A DNA stretch of 64,000 bases. Source: JAEULH01 sp963805915 (GTDB lineage Bacteria > Pseudomonadota > Alphaproteobacteria > Rhodospirillales > Defluviicoccaceae). The translations under genes and the position numbers were made by a program. The notes under the pieces are model-generated. The model made no database searches, was not told where the DNA came from, and worked only from the letters and a program-made list of their open reading frames with translations. The stretch spans positions 62,001 through 126,000 of the forward strand of contig CAWDWD010000011.1 of assembly GCA_963805915.1 (NCBI GenBank). Direction: 5' to 3'. Below are positions 26,040-34,285 of the stretch, one piece after another. Position 1 is the first letter of the stretch. Each line of letters begins with the position of its first letter.

Positions 26040-26235
26040 CCGCCGCCAGCACTTGCGCGCAGGCCGGCGGCAAGCGGCGGAGCCACGACGGCCGTTGGTT
26101 GGTTGATCCGCTCTGGCCTGCTAACGCAGGTGGGCGCCGTGTTTTCGAACCCACGGGTCCGACAGGGACAGCTCCCTTCAGATCATTATTGGCCCGAGGG
26201 ATACTAGAACCTGACAAACCCCGCAGCACCCGCCA
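26040..26235 (-). ncRNA. ssrS: Candidate 6S RNA (ssrS) between zapA and fau
   Basis: This gene-free stretch lies at the conserved 6S locus, between zapA and the 5-formyl-THF cyclo-ligase gene on the same strand. Read on the minus strand it has several clear stems: AGGGA/TCCCT around a GCTG loop, GTGGG/CCCAC (competing with CCGTG/CACGG) around a G/A-rich centre, and CCTGC/GCAGG around GTTA. 6S RNA is a long imperfect hairpin that binds sigma-70 holoenzyme. The ends given are approximate, and the terminal closing stem was not resolved by eye. The call rests on synteny and visible stems, not on a covariance search. Confidence 0.6.
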
Positions 26236-26244
26236 CTGCTTAAT

Positions 26245-26610
26245 TTAGGACGACTTGAGGCTCTCGACAATGCCCTCGATCTGTTCCGCCAGCCCATTGA
26301 TGGCCGCCGCCAGATCCGTGTCGGTCGCCGGACCGGCGCCCGACGCTGTCGCCGAGCCGGCCGGAAGGCCGGCGCCGGCGCCGCGCGAAGCCAGGATTTC
26401 CAGCTCGGTGCGGGCCTCGACCAGCTCGTCGGCGACGAGCAATCCGGCCATCAGCAACAACCGGGACTCGCCGACCTGCCCCACGGTCTCGGACAGGGCG
26501 GACACGCGTCGGTCGAGGACATTCGCCAGATGCGCGACGTGATCCTCCTGGCCGTCGTCGCAGCTTATTTCGTAGGGACGGCCGTTGAGGGAAACTGAAA
26601 CAAGGCCCAT
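26245..26610 (-). CDS. zapA: Cell division protein ZapA
   Basis: ZapA bundles FtsZ filaments. The 121 residues begin with 'VSLNGRPYEISCDDGQEDHV', the N-terminal beta hairpin of the family, followed by 'VAHLANVLDRRVSALSETVG' and a coiled-coil C-terminal helix ('LLVADELVEARTELEIL'). A Gly/Ala-rich insertion separates the last two helices. It lies 6 bases downstream of a small coiled-coil gene and upstream of the 6S-like RNA, the usual arrangement. Confidence 0.9.
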   Translation of the reverse strand: MGLVSVSLNGRPYEISCDDGQEDHVAHLANVLDRRVSALSETVGQVGESRLLLMAGLLVADELVEARTELEILASRGAGAGLPAGSATASGAGPATDTDLAAAINGLAEQIEGIVESLKSS

Positions 26611-26616
26611 GGCGGC

Positions 26617-26817
26617 CTAACCACCCAGAATGGTGCGCAAGCGCGCCACGGCCGCGTCGAGGCCTTGCGCGATCTGCTCGTTGGTCTTGAGCAGGGCATT
26701 GTTTTCGGAGCGCATGCGATCGGCGCGTTTGGTGTAAAACAAGCTTCGTTGGCGAGCTACGGCCTCAAGTTCCTTGCACGCCTCGGCCAGCCGTGTCATT
26801 GCCTGTTCCAATTCCAT
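26617..26817 (-). CDS. Small coiled-coil protein upstream of zapA (DUF4164-like)
   Basis: The protein has 66 residues, is nearly all helical and is rich in Glu, Arg, Ala and Leu with heptad-like spacing ('MELEQAMTRLAEACKELEAV', then 'SENNALLKTNEQIAQGLDAA'). A strong GGAGGGGG precedes the ATG. It is 6 bases upstream of zapA, so it is almost certainly in the same transcript. Small coiled-coil proteins at this spot are common in alphaproteobacteria, and a ZapB-like division role can be suggested from position only. Confidence 0.75.
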   Translation of the reverse strand: MELEQAMTRLAEACKELEAVARQRSLFYTKRADRMRSENNALLKTNEQIAQGLDAAVARLRTILGG

Positions 26818-26965
26818 GCCCCCTCCAGCACCGGCAATCGAGGACTTCGAGACGGCCCGCCAAAGTTCCCATAGGGACCTCGTCGCCGACCGTCAACCGC
26901 ACCAACGCGCGGAAAAAGCCGTTGACGCCGAGGACCTTTCGGGGGATTGTGCCGCCCACAAAATG

Positions 26966-26999
26966 GCGGTCCAACAAGGTCCGCGGTCCAACAGGGTCC
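26966..26999. repeat. Tandem 17-bp repeat upstream of gap
   Basis: Two head-to-tail copies of GCGGTCCAACAAGGTCC (26966-26982) and GCGGTCCAACAGGGTCC (26983-26999) match at 16 of 17 positions, with a partial GTGGTCC after them. They lie about 100-135 bases before the gap start codon. The 17-base period could present two sites for a regulator on nearly the same helix face with a 1.6-turn offset. The role is unproven. Confidence 0.7.
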
Positions 27000-27100
27000 T
27001 ACGTGGTCCAGGGGCAGCGCTCTTCACTTCGCTGGCGGCGATCAAAACATAAAATCAGCATTCGCCCCGGTGTCAAACTAATTCCTGAAGGAGGTTACGA

Positions 27101-28105
27101 ATGGCGGTACGGGTTGGGATCAACGGTTTTGGCCGCATTGGCCGGCTTGCTATGCGGGCGGCCATGGAGGCTCATCGCAACGACGTCGAATTCGTCGCGA
27201 TCAACGACCTCGGCAAGGTCGAAACGAACGCTCACCTTCTGAAGTACGATTCGGTTCACGGAACTTTCCCCGGCGAGATCAAGTCCGATGCCGACAGCAT
27301 CACCGTCGACGGCAAGCGGGTTAAGGCGCTCGCCCAGGCCGATCCGACCAAGCTGCCGTGGGGCGAGCTCGGCGTCGACATCGTATTCGAGTGCACCGGT
27401 CGGTTCAGCGACCGCGACAAGGCGGCCGTGCATCTCAAAAGCGGCGCGCCCAAGGTTCTCGTCTCGGCGCCGTCGAAGGGTGCCGACAAGACGATTGTTT
27501 ACGGCGTCAATGACAAGGAACTGACCAAGGACGACAAGGTCGTTTCCAACGCGTCGTGCACGACCAACTGCCTCGCCCCGCCGGTCTTCATCCTCGACAA
27601 GCTGGTCGGCCTGGAAAGCGGCTACATGACCACCATTCACTCCTACACCGGTGATCAACGTATCGTCGACACCCTGCACAGCGACCTGCGCCGCGCGCGC
27701 GCCGCTGCGCTGTCGATGATCCCGACGACCACCGGCGCCGCCCGCGCGGTCGGCCTGGTTCTGCCGCACCTCGCAGGCAAGCTCGACGGCTCGGCGATCC
27801 GCGTTCCGACGCCGAACGTCTCGGTCGTCGACCTCGTCTTCATCGCCAAGAAGTCGACGACGGTCGCCGAGGTCAACGGCGCCATCGAGGCGGCCGCCAA
27901 CGGCGAGCTCAAGGGCATCATGGCCTGCAACACCGCGCCGCTGGTCTCCATCGACTTCAATCACGACCCGCACAGCTCGGTGTTCGATGCTAGCCAGACG
28001 CAGGTCGTCGATGGCAAGCTGGTGCGTATCCTTGCCTGGTATGACAACGAGTGGGGCTTCTCCAACCGGATGTCGGACACCGCGACCGCTTGGGTCGCCG
28101 TTTAA
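27101..28105 (+). CDS. gap: Glyceraldehyde-3-phosphate dehydrogenase, type I
   Basis: The enzyme oxidises glyceraldehyde-3-phosphate to 1,3-bisphosphoglycerate with NAD(P). The 334 residues begin 'MAVRVGINGFGRIGRLAMRA'; the catalytic motif 'SNASCTTNCLAP' places the active-site Cys at 153, and 'SYTGDQRIVD' and 'WYDNEWGFSNRM' are typical. An AAGGAGG sits 6 bases before the ATG, a very strong ribosome-binding site. A Rho-independent terminator follows 25 bases after the stop. No pgk gene follows, unlike the common gap-pgk-fba order; the next genes are a small unknown gene and class I fba. Confidence 0.97.
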   Translation: MAVRVGINGFGRIGRLAMRAAMEAHRNDVEFVAINDLGKVETNAHLLKYDSVHGTFPGEIKSDADSITVDGKRVKALAQADPTKLPWGELGVDIVFECTGRFSDRDKAAVHLKSGAPKVLVSAPSKGADKTIVYGVNDKELTKDDKVVSNASCTTNCLAPPVFILDKLVGLESGYMTTIHSYTGDQRIVDTLHSDLRRARAAALSMIPTTTGAARAVGLVLPHLAGKLDGSAIRVPTPNVSVVDLVFIAKKSTTVAEVNGAIEAAANGELKGIMACNTAPLVSIDFNHDPHSSVFDASQTQVVDGKLVRILAWYDNEWGFSNRMSDTATAWVAV

Positions 28106-28130
28106 GGCCCACCCGGTCGACAGGAGTTCG

Positions 28131-28171
28131 AAGGCGGGGCCGCCCACGCGCGCGCCCCGCCTTTCTTGTTT
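28131..28171 (+). terminator. Rho-independent terminator after gap
   Basis: A perfect 10-bp stem, AAGGCGGGGC (28131-28140) with GCCCCGCCTT (28154-28163), encloses a 13-base loop and is followed by TCTTGTTT. It lies 25 bases downstream of the gap stop codon and 23 bases before the GTG start of the next gene, so fba and thiE are probably driven mainly from another promoter or by partial read-through. Confidence 0.88.
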
Positions 28172-28193
28172 GCGCCTCTTGTTTTTCGCCGCC

Positions 28194-28628
28194 GTGAGCA
28201 ATCCGCCGTCCATTCTGATCGACAGCCTGATCGACGCCCGCGCCGCGCTCGCAGCCGCGCGCGACCTCGGTGTCGCGGTCACCTTGCGCATTCGCGATGA
28301 CACCGCGGCGGCCCTCGGCGGCGAAGTCATCGCCCGGATCTTCGCGTCGGCGCGCGAAGAGTTTCCCGGCGTCGGCTTCACCACCGCCGTTGATTGCGCC
28401 AACGCGCCTGGATTAGCGATCGCGCTCCTGCGCCGCGGCGTCGACCGCATCTCGTTGCGTGGTCCGGCGGACATGCTCGCCCGCGTCGCCGACATCGCCG
28501 CTGCGTGCGGCGGCGCCCTTGATGACGATCCGCGCCCCGCGCTCGATCTCGCGCAAGCCGCTCGGCCGCGACAGGCATGCGCGGAGTGGCTCGCGAGCGG
28601 CGGAACCGGCGGCGAGCCGCCAGGTTGA
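28194..28628 (+). CDS. Conserved-looking hypothetical protein between gap and fba
   Basis: The frame is open from 27987, but the upstream part overlaps gap and its terminator. The GTG at 28194 begins a plausible protein of 144 residues: 'SNPPSILIDSLIDARAALA', an alpha/beta pattern with 'VTLRIRDDT', 'TAVDCANAPGLAIALLRRG' and 'RISLRGPADMLARVADIA'. Alternating hydrophobic strands and Ala-rich helices suggest a small cytosolic alpha/beta domain, with no catalytic motif I recognise. It stops 68 bases before fba. A role linked to aldolase or glycolysis is suggested only by position. Confidence 0.6.
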   Translation: MSNPPSILIDSLIDARAALAAARDLGVAVTLRIRDDTAAALGGEVIARIFASAREEFPGVGFTTAVDCANAPGLAIALLRRGVDRISLRGPADMLARVADIAAACGGALDDDPRPALDLAQAARPRQACAEWLASGGTGGEPPG

Positions 28629-28696
28629 TAATCAACGCCGCGTCGGCTATGTCAGATTGAGCAATAGATGTGCCCATGAAACGGAGGGATCGTGAC

Positions 28697-29641
28697 ATGC
28701 ATGTTACAGAGCAGATCAAGAAAATCCTGTCCAAGTACGAGTCGGATACGCCGGGGACCAAGGCCAATCTCGCGCGTATTCTCTGCACCGGCCGGCTGGC
28801 CGGCACCGGCAAGGCCGTCATTCTCCCGGTGGACCAGGGCTTCGAGCATGGGCCGGTGCGGAGCTTTGGCCCGAACCCGCCTGCCTATGATCCCGCCTAT
28901 CACATCCAACTTGCCATCGACGCCGGGCTCAACGCCTACGCGACGCCGCTCGGCATGGTCGAGGCGGTGGCCGACGCCTATGCCGGGCAGATCCCGATCA
29001 TCCTCAAGGTGAACAGCGCCAACACCTTGTACCGGAGCAAGGAGGCGCCGAGCCAGGCGATCACCGCCAGCGTCAATGACGCCATTCGGCTGGGCTGCTC
29101 GGCCATCGGCTTCACCATCTACCCGGGGTCCGACGAAGCCTTCACCATGATGGAGGATATTCGCGAGATGGCCGGCGAGGCCAAGGCCAAGGGCCTCGCC
29201 GTCGTCATCTGGTCGTACCCGCGCGGCGGCGCCCTGTCCAAGGACGGAGAACTCGCGATCGACATCTGCGCCTATGCCGCGCACATCGCCGCGCTGCTCG
29301 GCGCCCACATCATCAAGGTCAAGCTGCCGACCGACTTCATCGAGCAGCCCGAGGCCAAGAAGATCTATGAATCCGAGGGTATCGATATCTCGAGCCAGGC
29401 GGCGCGGGTGCGCCACGTGATGCAGGCCGCGTTCAACGGCCGGCGCATCGTTGTCTTCTCGGGCGGGGCGAAGAAGGGCAGCGACGCGGTCTACCAGGAC
29501 GCCCGCGATATTCGCGACGGCGGCGGCACCGGTCAGATCATCGGCCGCAATACCTTCCAGCGGCCGCGCGCCGAAGCACTCGAAATGCTGGGGCGGATCA
29601 TCGATATCTTCCTCGGCAACGATGGGCCGGCCGCTCGGTGA
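28697..29641 (+). CDS. Class I fructose-bisphosphate aldolase (DhnA/FbaB type)
   Basis: This archaeal-type class I aldolase splits fructose-1,6-bisphosphate using a Schiff-base lysine. The start at 28697 is chosen because GGAGGG lies 8 bases upstream; a frame nine codons longer lacks one. The 314 residues include 'VILPVDQGFEHGP' (Asp46 region), 'HIIKVKLPTD' with the likely Schiff-base Lys at 197 or 199, 'VFSGGAKKG' and a phosphate-binding 'GGGTGQIIGRNTFQR'. It replaces the class II enzyme that commonly follows gap-pgk in bacteria. The stop overlaps the thiE start. Confidence 0.92.
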   Translation: MHVTEQIKKILSKYESDTPGTKANLARILCTGRLAGTGKAVILPVDQGFEHGPVRSFGPNPPAYDPAYHIQLAIDAGLNAYATPLGMVEAVADAYAGQIPIILKVNSANTLYRSKEAPSQAITASVNDAIRLGCSAIGFTIYPGSDEAFTMMEDIREMAGEAKAKGLAVVIWSYPRGGALSKDGELAIDICAYAAHIAALLGAHIIKVKLPTDFIEQPEAKKIYESEGIDISSQAARVRHVMQAAFNGRRIVVFSGGAKKGSDAVYQDARDIRDGGGTGQIIGRNTFQRPRAEALEMLGRIIDIFLGNDGPAAR

Positions 29642-30282
29642 ACGGCGATCGGCCGCCATGCCGGCTCTACCTGCTGACGCCGCCGCGCTTCGAGGCGGCG
29701 GCGTTCGCGCCCGAGCTTGCGGCGGCGCTGGGTGGCGGCGACGTTGCCGCCGTTCAGTTCCGCCTCAAGGAGGCCAACGACGAGACAATCCGTAGCGCCT
29801 GCGCCCGCGTCAGGCCCATTGTCCAGGACCACGGGGCGGCGTTCATTCTCAATGACCGGCCCGATCTCGCGGCCGAGCTCGGCTGCGACGGTGTCCACAT
29901 CGGCCAGGACGACGGATCCTACCGCGAGGCCCGGCGCGCCGTCGGCGATAGCGCCATCGTCGGCGTCACCTGCCACGACTCCCGCCATCTGGCGATCGAG
30001 GCGGCCGAGGCCGGGGCCGATTATGTCGCCTTCGGTGCGTTTTTCGCGACCTCGACCAAGGCGCCCAAGGCTCGCGCTGAGCTCGATATTCTCGAATGGT
30101 GGAGCGAGTTGATGACGGTGCCGTGCGCGGCCATCGGCGGGATCACGCTCGACAACGCCGCCCCGCTGATCGCCGCCGGCGCCGACTTCCTCGCCGTGTG
30201 CGCCGGGGTGTGGGACCATCCGCGCGGTCCCGCCGCCGCCGTTGGCGAATTCGAGCAGTTGTTCGGCGGCGGCGGCGACTGA
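29638..30282 (+). CDS. thiE: Thiamine phosphate synthase
   Basis: ThiE joins HMP-PP (made by ThiD, encoded at 9.1 kb) and hydroxyethylthiazole phosphate. The 214-residue TIM barrel shows 'VQFRLKEAND', 'FILNDRPDLAAELGCDGVHI', 'GVTCHDSRH', 'YVAFGAFFATSTK' and 'AIGGIT', the substrate and pyrophosphate-binding loops. The GTG start overlaps the fba stop by 4 bases, so translation is coupled to aldolase synthesis. No TPP riboswitch is present. Confidence 0.9.
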   Translation: MNGDRPPCRLYLLTPPRFEAAAFAPELAAALGGGDVAAVQFRLKEANDETIRSACARVRPIVQDHGAAFILNDRPDLAAELGCDGVHIGQDDGSYREARRAVGDSAIVGVTCHDSRHLAIEAAEAGADYVAFGAFFATSTKAPKARAELDILEWWSELMTVPCAAIGGITLDNAAPLIAAGADFLAVCAGVWDHPRGPAAAVGEFEQLFGGGGD

Positions 30283-30380
30283 TACCTCGAAAGGGTCGTC
30301 GCGGGCGGGTCGTTGCGGGTGAGCGGCGGACCTGCTAGCTTTCGGCCGTCTTCAACATTTCCCATCGAGAACGTCAGGCA

Positions 30381-30950
30381 ATGAAAATAAGCGGTAACGC
30401 CATTCGACCGGGCATGGTGATCGAGCACCAGGGCCGGCTCTGGCGAGCGGTCAAGATCCAGCATACGCAACCGGGCAAGGGCGGAGCCTACCTTCAGGTC
30501 GAACTCCGCGAGCTGCGCGACGGTACCAAGCTCAACGAGCGGTTCCGCTCGGCGGAAACGGTGGAGCGCGTGCGTCTTGATCAGAGGCCGTTCCAGTATC
30601 TGTTCGCCGAAGGCTCGACCTACACCTTCATGGACGCCGAGACCTTCGAGCAGATCACGCTGACCGGCGAGGAGATCGGCGAGGATCGGGTCGGCTTTCT
30701 CCAGGAAAACATGAGCGTCACCATCGAGCTGCACGACGAGCAGCCGATCGGCGTCGCACTTCCCGACTCCGTGGTGCTTGAAGTCGTCGAGGCCGACGCG
30801 GTGGTCAGGGGCCAGACCGCGGCGTCATCCTACAAGCCGGCGCTGCTGGAAAACGGCATGAGGGTCATGGTGCCGCCGCATATCGAAATCGGCACGCGCA
30901 TCGTCGTCAACACCGCCGACTGTTCCTACGTCGAGCGCGCCAAGGATTAA
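30381..30950 (+). CDS. efp: Translation elongation factor P
   Basis: EF-P relieves ribosome stalling at polyproline. The 189-residue protein has three beta-barrel domains. The modifiable tip is Q-P-G-K-G-G-A with Lys33, the position that receives beta-lysine in EpmA-type systems; no epmA or epmB is in the window. 'FMDAETFEQITL' and the C-terminal 'IEIGTRIVVNTADCSYVERA' match family signatures. TTGCGG and TAGCTT spaced by 17 bases at 30313-30341 could be its promoter, with low certainty. Confidence 0.95.
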   Translation: MKISGNAIRPGMVIEHQGRLWRAVKIQHTQPGKGGAYLQVELRELRDGTKLNERFRSAETVERVRLDQRPFQYLFAEGSTYTFMDAETFEQITLTGEEIGEDRVGFLQENMSVTIELHDEQPIGVALPDSVVLEVVEADAVVRGQTAASSYKPALLENGMRVMVPPHIEIGTRIVVNTADCSYVERAKD

Positions 30951-30970
30951 TCCTCAACTGAAAGCTGGTT

Positions 30971-31798
30971 ATGGCCTATCGTTCGCCGCTCCTGAACGTC
31001 ATGACGGCCGCGGCGCAGAAAGCCGCGCGCGGCCTGATCCGCGACCTGGGTGAACTTGAACACCTCCAGGTTTCGAAGAAGGGCCCCGCGGACTACGTCA
31101 GCAAGGCAGACCGGCGCGCCGAGAGCATCCTTCGCGCCGAATTGACCAAGGCCCGGCCGGGGTTCGGGCTGCTGATGGAGGAAAGCGGAAGCACTCCCGG
31201 CAGCGACACCTCGAACCGCTGGATCGTCGATCCGCTCGACGGGACGACCAACTTTCTCCACGGCATTCCCCATTTTTCCATCTCGATTGGGTTGGAACGC
31301 GACGGCGAGATGTTCGCCGGCGTGATCTATTCTCCGGTCTACGATGAGATGTACGCGGCCGAGAAAGGTGCCGGCGCCTTCCTCAACGGGCGCAGGCTTC
31401 GGGTCTCGGCGCGCAAGAGCGTCGACGAGGCGCTGTTCGCGACGGGCGTGCCCTTCAGCGGCATCCCCGATCACGACCTCTTTCTCGACCAGCTTCGCCC
31501 GGTCATGGCGGTCAGCGCCGGCATCCGCCGGTTCGGCTCGGCCGCGCTCGATCTGGCCTACGTCGCCGCCGGCCGCTACGACGGCTACTGGGAGAACGGG
31601 CTCAACCCCTGGGATGTCGCCGCGGGGATCGTTCTCGTTCGCGAGGCGGGGGGGTTCGTCACGGACCTTGTCGGCGGTCGGGAGATGATGTCGGGCGGCG
31701 GCATCCTCGCCGCCAACAGTGCTCTTCATCCACAACTTCAGCGCCTGATCGGCAAGGCGCGGCGCGATAGCGCGGCGGGCGAGCAAAGCCCGGCGTAA
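30971..31798 (+). CDS. suhB: Inositol monophosphatase family protein (SuhB-like)
   Basis: This Mg-dependent phosphatase acts on myo-inositol-1-phosphate or related sugar phosphates; SuhB homologues also act in rRNA antitermination. The 275 residues include metal-site residues in 'LMEESG' and 'WIVDPLDGTTNFLHGIPHF' (family signature 1) and 'NPWDVAAGIVLVREAGG' (signature 2). It starts 20 bases after efp, a common alphaproteobacterial order. Which of the two roles dominates cannot be read from sequence. Confidence 0.88.
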   Translation: MAYRSPLLNVMTAAAQKAARGLIRDLGELEHLQVSKKGPADYVSKADRRAESILRAELTKARPGFGLLMEESGSTPGSDTSNRWIVDPLDGTTNFLHGIPHFSISIGLERDGEMFAGVIYSPVYDEMYAAEKGAGAFLNGRRLRVSARKSVDEALFATGVPFSGIPDHDLFLDQLRPVMAVSAGIRRFGSAALDLAYVAAGRYDGYWENGLNPWDVAAGIVLVREAGGFVTDLVGGREMMSGGGILAANSALHPQLQRLIGKARRDSAAGEQSPA

Positions 31799-31924
31799 CG
31801 GTCGCCCGCGCGCTCGCGATGCGCGTATTCGTCCGCCAATGCACACAAATGGGTTGCAGGCGGCCACGCGTTCTGATAGTTTGAGTGTCACATTCGCTCA
31901 ACTTGAAGAGGTGCGCGATCAGCC

Positions 31925-33067
31925 ATGGCGGCAGTCGGATTTACAGCTCGGCCCCATCTGAGGCTGATGGCCGTCGGCGCCGTGGCGGCGACGGCGGCGT
32001 GGTGCGCCGGGCTTACGCCCGCGCTCAGCGCCGGCGCGCGTGACGCGAGCGTCATCGTTGATCTTTCGGTCATCAACTCGGCGGCCGGTGTTCAGCCGTT
32101 GGCCGGCGCTCCCGCGGCTGGCCGACCGGGACAACTGCTCCTGCCGGGATTGGGTCAGCCGGTCTCGCGGCTTTATGTTCCAGCCGAAAGTTCAATGGCT
32201 CCCGACGCTCCGGCCCCAGGCAGTCCGACACCGGGGTATGGAACCGCGGCGATGCCCTACGGCAGGCTCGTCGTTCCGCCCGCGCGCACGATCGATGCCG
32301 TCGGCGGGCGTTCCGTGGCGCTGAGGCATCCCGGCTCCGGCGCGCTCGCAGGCGCGCCACGAGCCCTGGCGGGCGCGGCGGCGATGCCACGGCCGTCCTC
32401 GGGCTCGCCGTCTTCCGTGAGCTTGACCTCCGCGAGCGGGCTATTCCCGCCGCCGCAAGGTTTCGCCGACGATCGCTCCATGGCCGCCCGTGGACCGGCG
32501 GCGAACCGCGCGCTCGCTCCGGCGGGGTTCGCCGCGTTTCCGCCGCCCGCGCCTTTGGCGGTGGCGGTGCGAGAGCCGGCCCCGTCCGCTTCGGCGGCGA
32601 AGGCCTCGAGCCAGTGGGCGTTCTCGCCGGCGCGCCGGCCCAAAAAAGGCTCACCCGCCGCATCGGGCTCGCTCCTTGCGGCGGTCCCCACGGCCAAACC
32701 CGATGGCGCCGCGACGTTGGCGGCGGTCGAGCCGGCGCGGAAGGCACGCGCGGGCGAACGCTTCAGGCTGATTTACGCGGCGAACCAGATCGAATTGTCG
32801 ATACCGCTTCGCCGGGAGCTTGATCCGGTCGTCCGCGACCTGCGCAAGAAGGACGATCTCCGGGTCCAGCTCGCGGCCTATGCCGGCGGCGGCGAGGGCA
32901 AGTCCACGAGCAAGGCGCGGCGGACATCGCTGTCGCGCGCGCTCGCGATCAGAAGCCATCTGATCGAGAACGGAATCAAGGCGAGCCGCATCGATGTGCG
33001 CGCGCTGGGCAACAAGTCCGGCGCGAGTGCGCCCGAGCGGGTTGACGTCGAGGTCATCGACAAGTAA
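31925..33067 (+). CDS. Secreted protein with OmpA-like C-terminal domain
   Basis: The 380 residues begin with a signal-like hydrophobic segment (about 13-36). A long Ala/Pro/Ser-rich low-complexity region runs from about 50 to 270 with no recognisable domain. A C-terminal OmpA-like domain (about 278-378) contains 'IELSIPLRRELDPVVRDL', 'DLRVQLAAYAGGGEGK', 'RRTSLSRALAIRSHLIENGI' and 'RIDVRALG'. This suggests a periplasmic protein tethered to peptidoglycan. It stands 43 bases upstream of the MotA-like gene, so it probably belongs to the same three-gene envelope unit. The function is not known. Confidence 0.75.
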   Translation: MAAVGFTARPHLRLMAVGAVAATAAWCAGLTPALSAGARDASVIVDLSVINSAAGVQPLAGAPAAGRPGQLLLPGLGQPVSRLYVPAESSMAPDAPAPGSPTPGYGTAAMPYGRLVVPPARTIDAVGGRSVALRHPGSGALAGAPRALAGAAAMPRPSSGSPSSVSLTSASGLFPPPQGFADDRSMAARGPAANRALAPAGFAAFPPPAPLAVAVREPAPSASAAKASSQWAFSPARRPKKGSPAASGSLLAAVPTAKPDGAATLAAVEPARKARAGERFRLIYAANQIELSIPLRRELDPVVRDLRKKDDLRVQLAAYAGGGEGKSTSKARRTSLSRALAIRSHLIENGIKASRIDVRALGNKSGASAPERVDVEVIDK

Positions 33068-33109
33068 TGCCTCGTCGCTAGCCCCTTCGATCTGGCGCGA
33101 GGCCGCTTT

Positions 33110-34255
33110 ATGATCCGCCCGCGACGCTATCTCATCCGGATGCTGCTGTTCATCGCGGTGGTCGCGGGCGCGGCGGCATTGCTCCATGAGCCGCTGCGCC
33201 AGGCATTCATGGCCAGCGCGCCGATCAACGGTCTGATCGTCGGGGTTCTCCTTCTCGGTATCATTTACAGCTTCCGCCAGGTCTTTAAGCTGCTGCCGGA
33301 CGTCGACTGGCTGGAAAACTATCGTGGCGAGCGCGAGGCATTGTCGAGGGCGGCCGAACCCCGGCTGCTCGCGCCGATGGCGAAAATGCTCGGCGAACGC
33401 AGAAGTGGGCTGTCGCTCTCGACCATGGGGATGCGCTCGATGCTCGACGGCATCGCTTCGCGCCTTGATGAATCCCGCGAACTGTCGCGCTACACCATCG
33501 GTCTGCTGATCTTTCTCGGTCTGCTCGGCACGTTCTGGGGCCTGCTGCAAACGATCGGCTCGGTCGGCGACGTGATCGGCGGCCTGTCCGTCGAGGGCGG
33601 CGATCTCACGAGCGTGTTCAGCGGCCTGAAGAAGGGCCTGGAAGCCCCTCTCGCCGGCATGGGCACGGCGTTTTCGTCGTCGCTGTTCGGGCTCAGCGGT
33701 TCGCTGGTCCTGGGCTTTCTTGATCTTCAGGCCGGCCAGGCGCAGAACCGGTTCTACAACGTCGTCGAGGAGTGGTTGTCGGGGTTGACCAGACTGTCGA
33801 GCGGCGGCTTGTCCGGCGAGGGTGAGCATTCGGTCCCCGTTTACGTCGAGGCCCTGCTCGAGCAGACCGCCGAAAGCCTCGAGACCTTGCAGCGGACCAT
33901 CGCGCGGGGAGAGGACAATCGCAACGCGACCCAGACGCATCTGCTCGAGCTCGGCGAGGCGGTCAGTGCGCTGACCGATCAGATGCGCGCTGAGCAAGGT
34001 CTGATGCTTCGCCTCGCGGAAAGCCAGTCGGAGCTTAAACCCATTCTGATTCGCCTGGCGGACACAATCGGGCGCAGCGAGGGCACCGGCTTGGACGAAG
34101 CGACGCGCGGCCACATCCGCAACCTCGATCGGTATGTCGCGCGGCTGATGGAAGATGCGAGTTCGGGGCGCGAGGAGATCCTTCAGCGGGTCCGCACCGA
34201 CATCAAGCTGCTGGCGAGAACGATCGCCGCTGCCACTGAAAAAACCGGCCGCTAG
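33110..34255 (+). CDS. MotA/TolQ/ExbB-like inner-membrane protein with a long C-terminal tail
   Basis: The 381 residues have four predicted membrane segments (about 8-25, 39-55, 128-150 and 182-206). The last pair carry MotA/ExbB-type residues: 'GLLGTFWGLLQTIGSVGDVI' and 'LAGMGTAFSSSLFGLSGSLV'. A tail of about 170 residues follows, rich in Glu, Leu and Arg ('LEQTAESLETLQRTIARGED', 'MRAEQGLMLRLAESQSELK'), likely helical and cytoplasmic. It pairs with the adjacent MotB/OmpA-like gene. It is not flagellar MotA by context, since no flagellar genes are present. The layout resembles that of ZorA in Zorya defence systems and of an uncharacterised alphaproteobacterial housekeeping pair. A GAGG 8 bases upstream supports the start. 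Confidence 0.82.
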   Translation: MIRPRRYLIRMLLFIAVVAGAAALLHEPLRQAFMASAPINGLIVGVLLLGIIYSFRQVFKLLPDVDWLENYRGEREALSRAAEPRLLAPMAKMLGERRSGLSLSTMGMRSMLDGIASRLDESRELSRYTIGLLIFLGLLGTFWGLLQTIGSVGDVIGGLSVEGGDLTSVFSGLKKGLEAPLAGMGTAFSSSLFGLSGSLVLGFLDLQAGQAQNRFYNVVEEWLSGLTRLSSGGLSGEGEHSVPVYVEALLEQTAESLETLQRTIARGEDNRNATQTHLLELGEAVSALTDQMRAEQGLMLRLAESQSELKPILIRLADTIGRSEGTGLDEATRGHIRNLDRYVARLMEDASSGREEILQRVRTDIKLLARTIAAATEKTGR

Positions 34256-34285
34256 CGGGCGGGCGGCGCAGGGTTCAGGGACGTC

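Noticed and set aside
26032..26229. A 65-codon minus-strand frame in the zapA-fau gap
   Set aside because: No ribosome-binding site or protein-like pattern; the sequence is better explained by a structured RNA.
29500..29660. A TPP riboswitch before thiE
   Set aside because: The region is coding (fba 3' end) and no thi-box-like sequence was found; thiE is coupled to fba. The region before thiD likewise lacks one.
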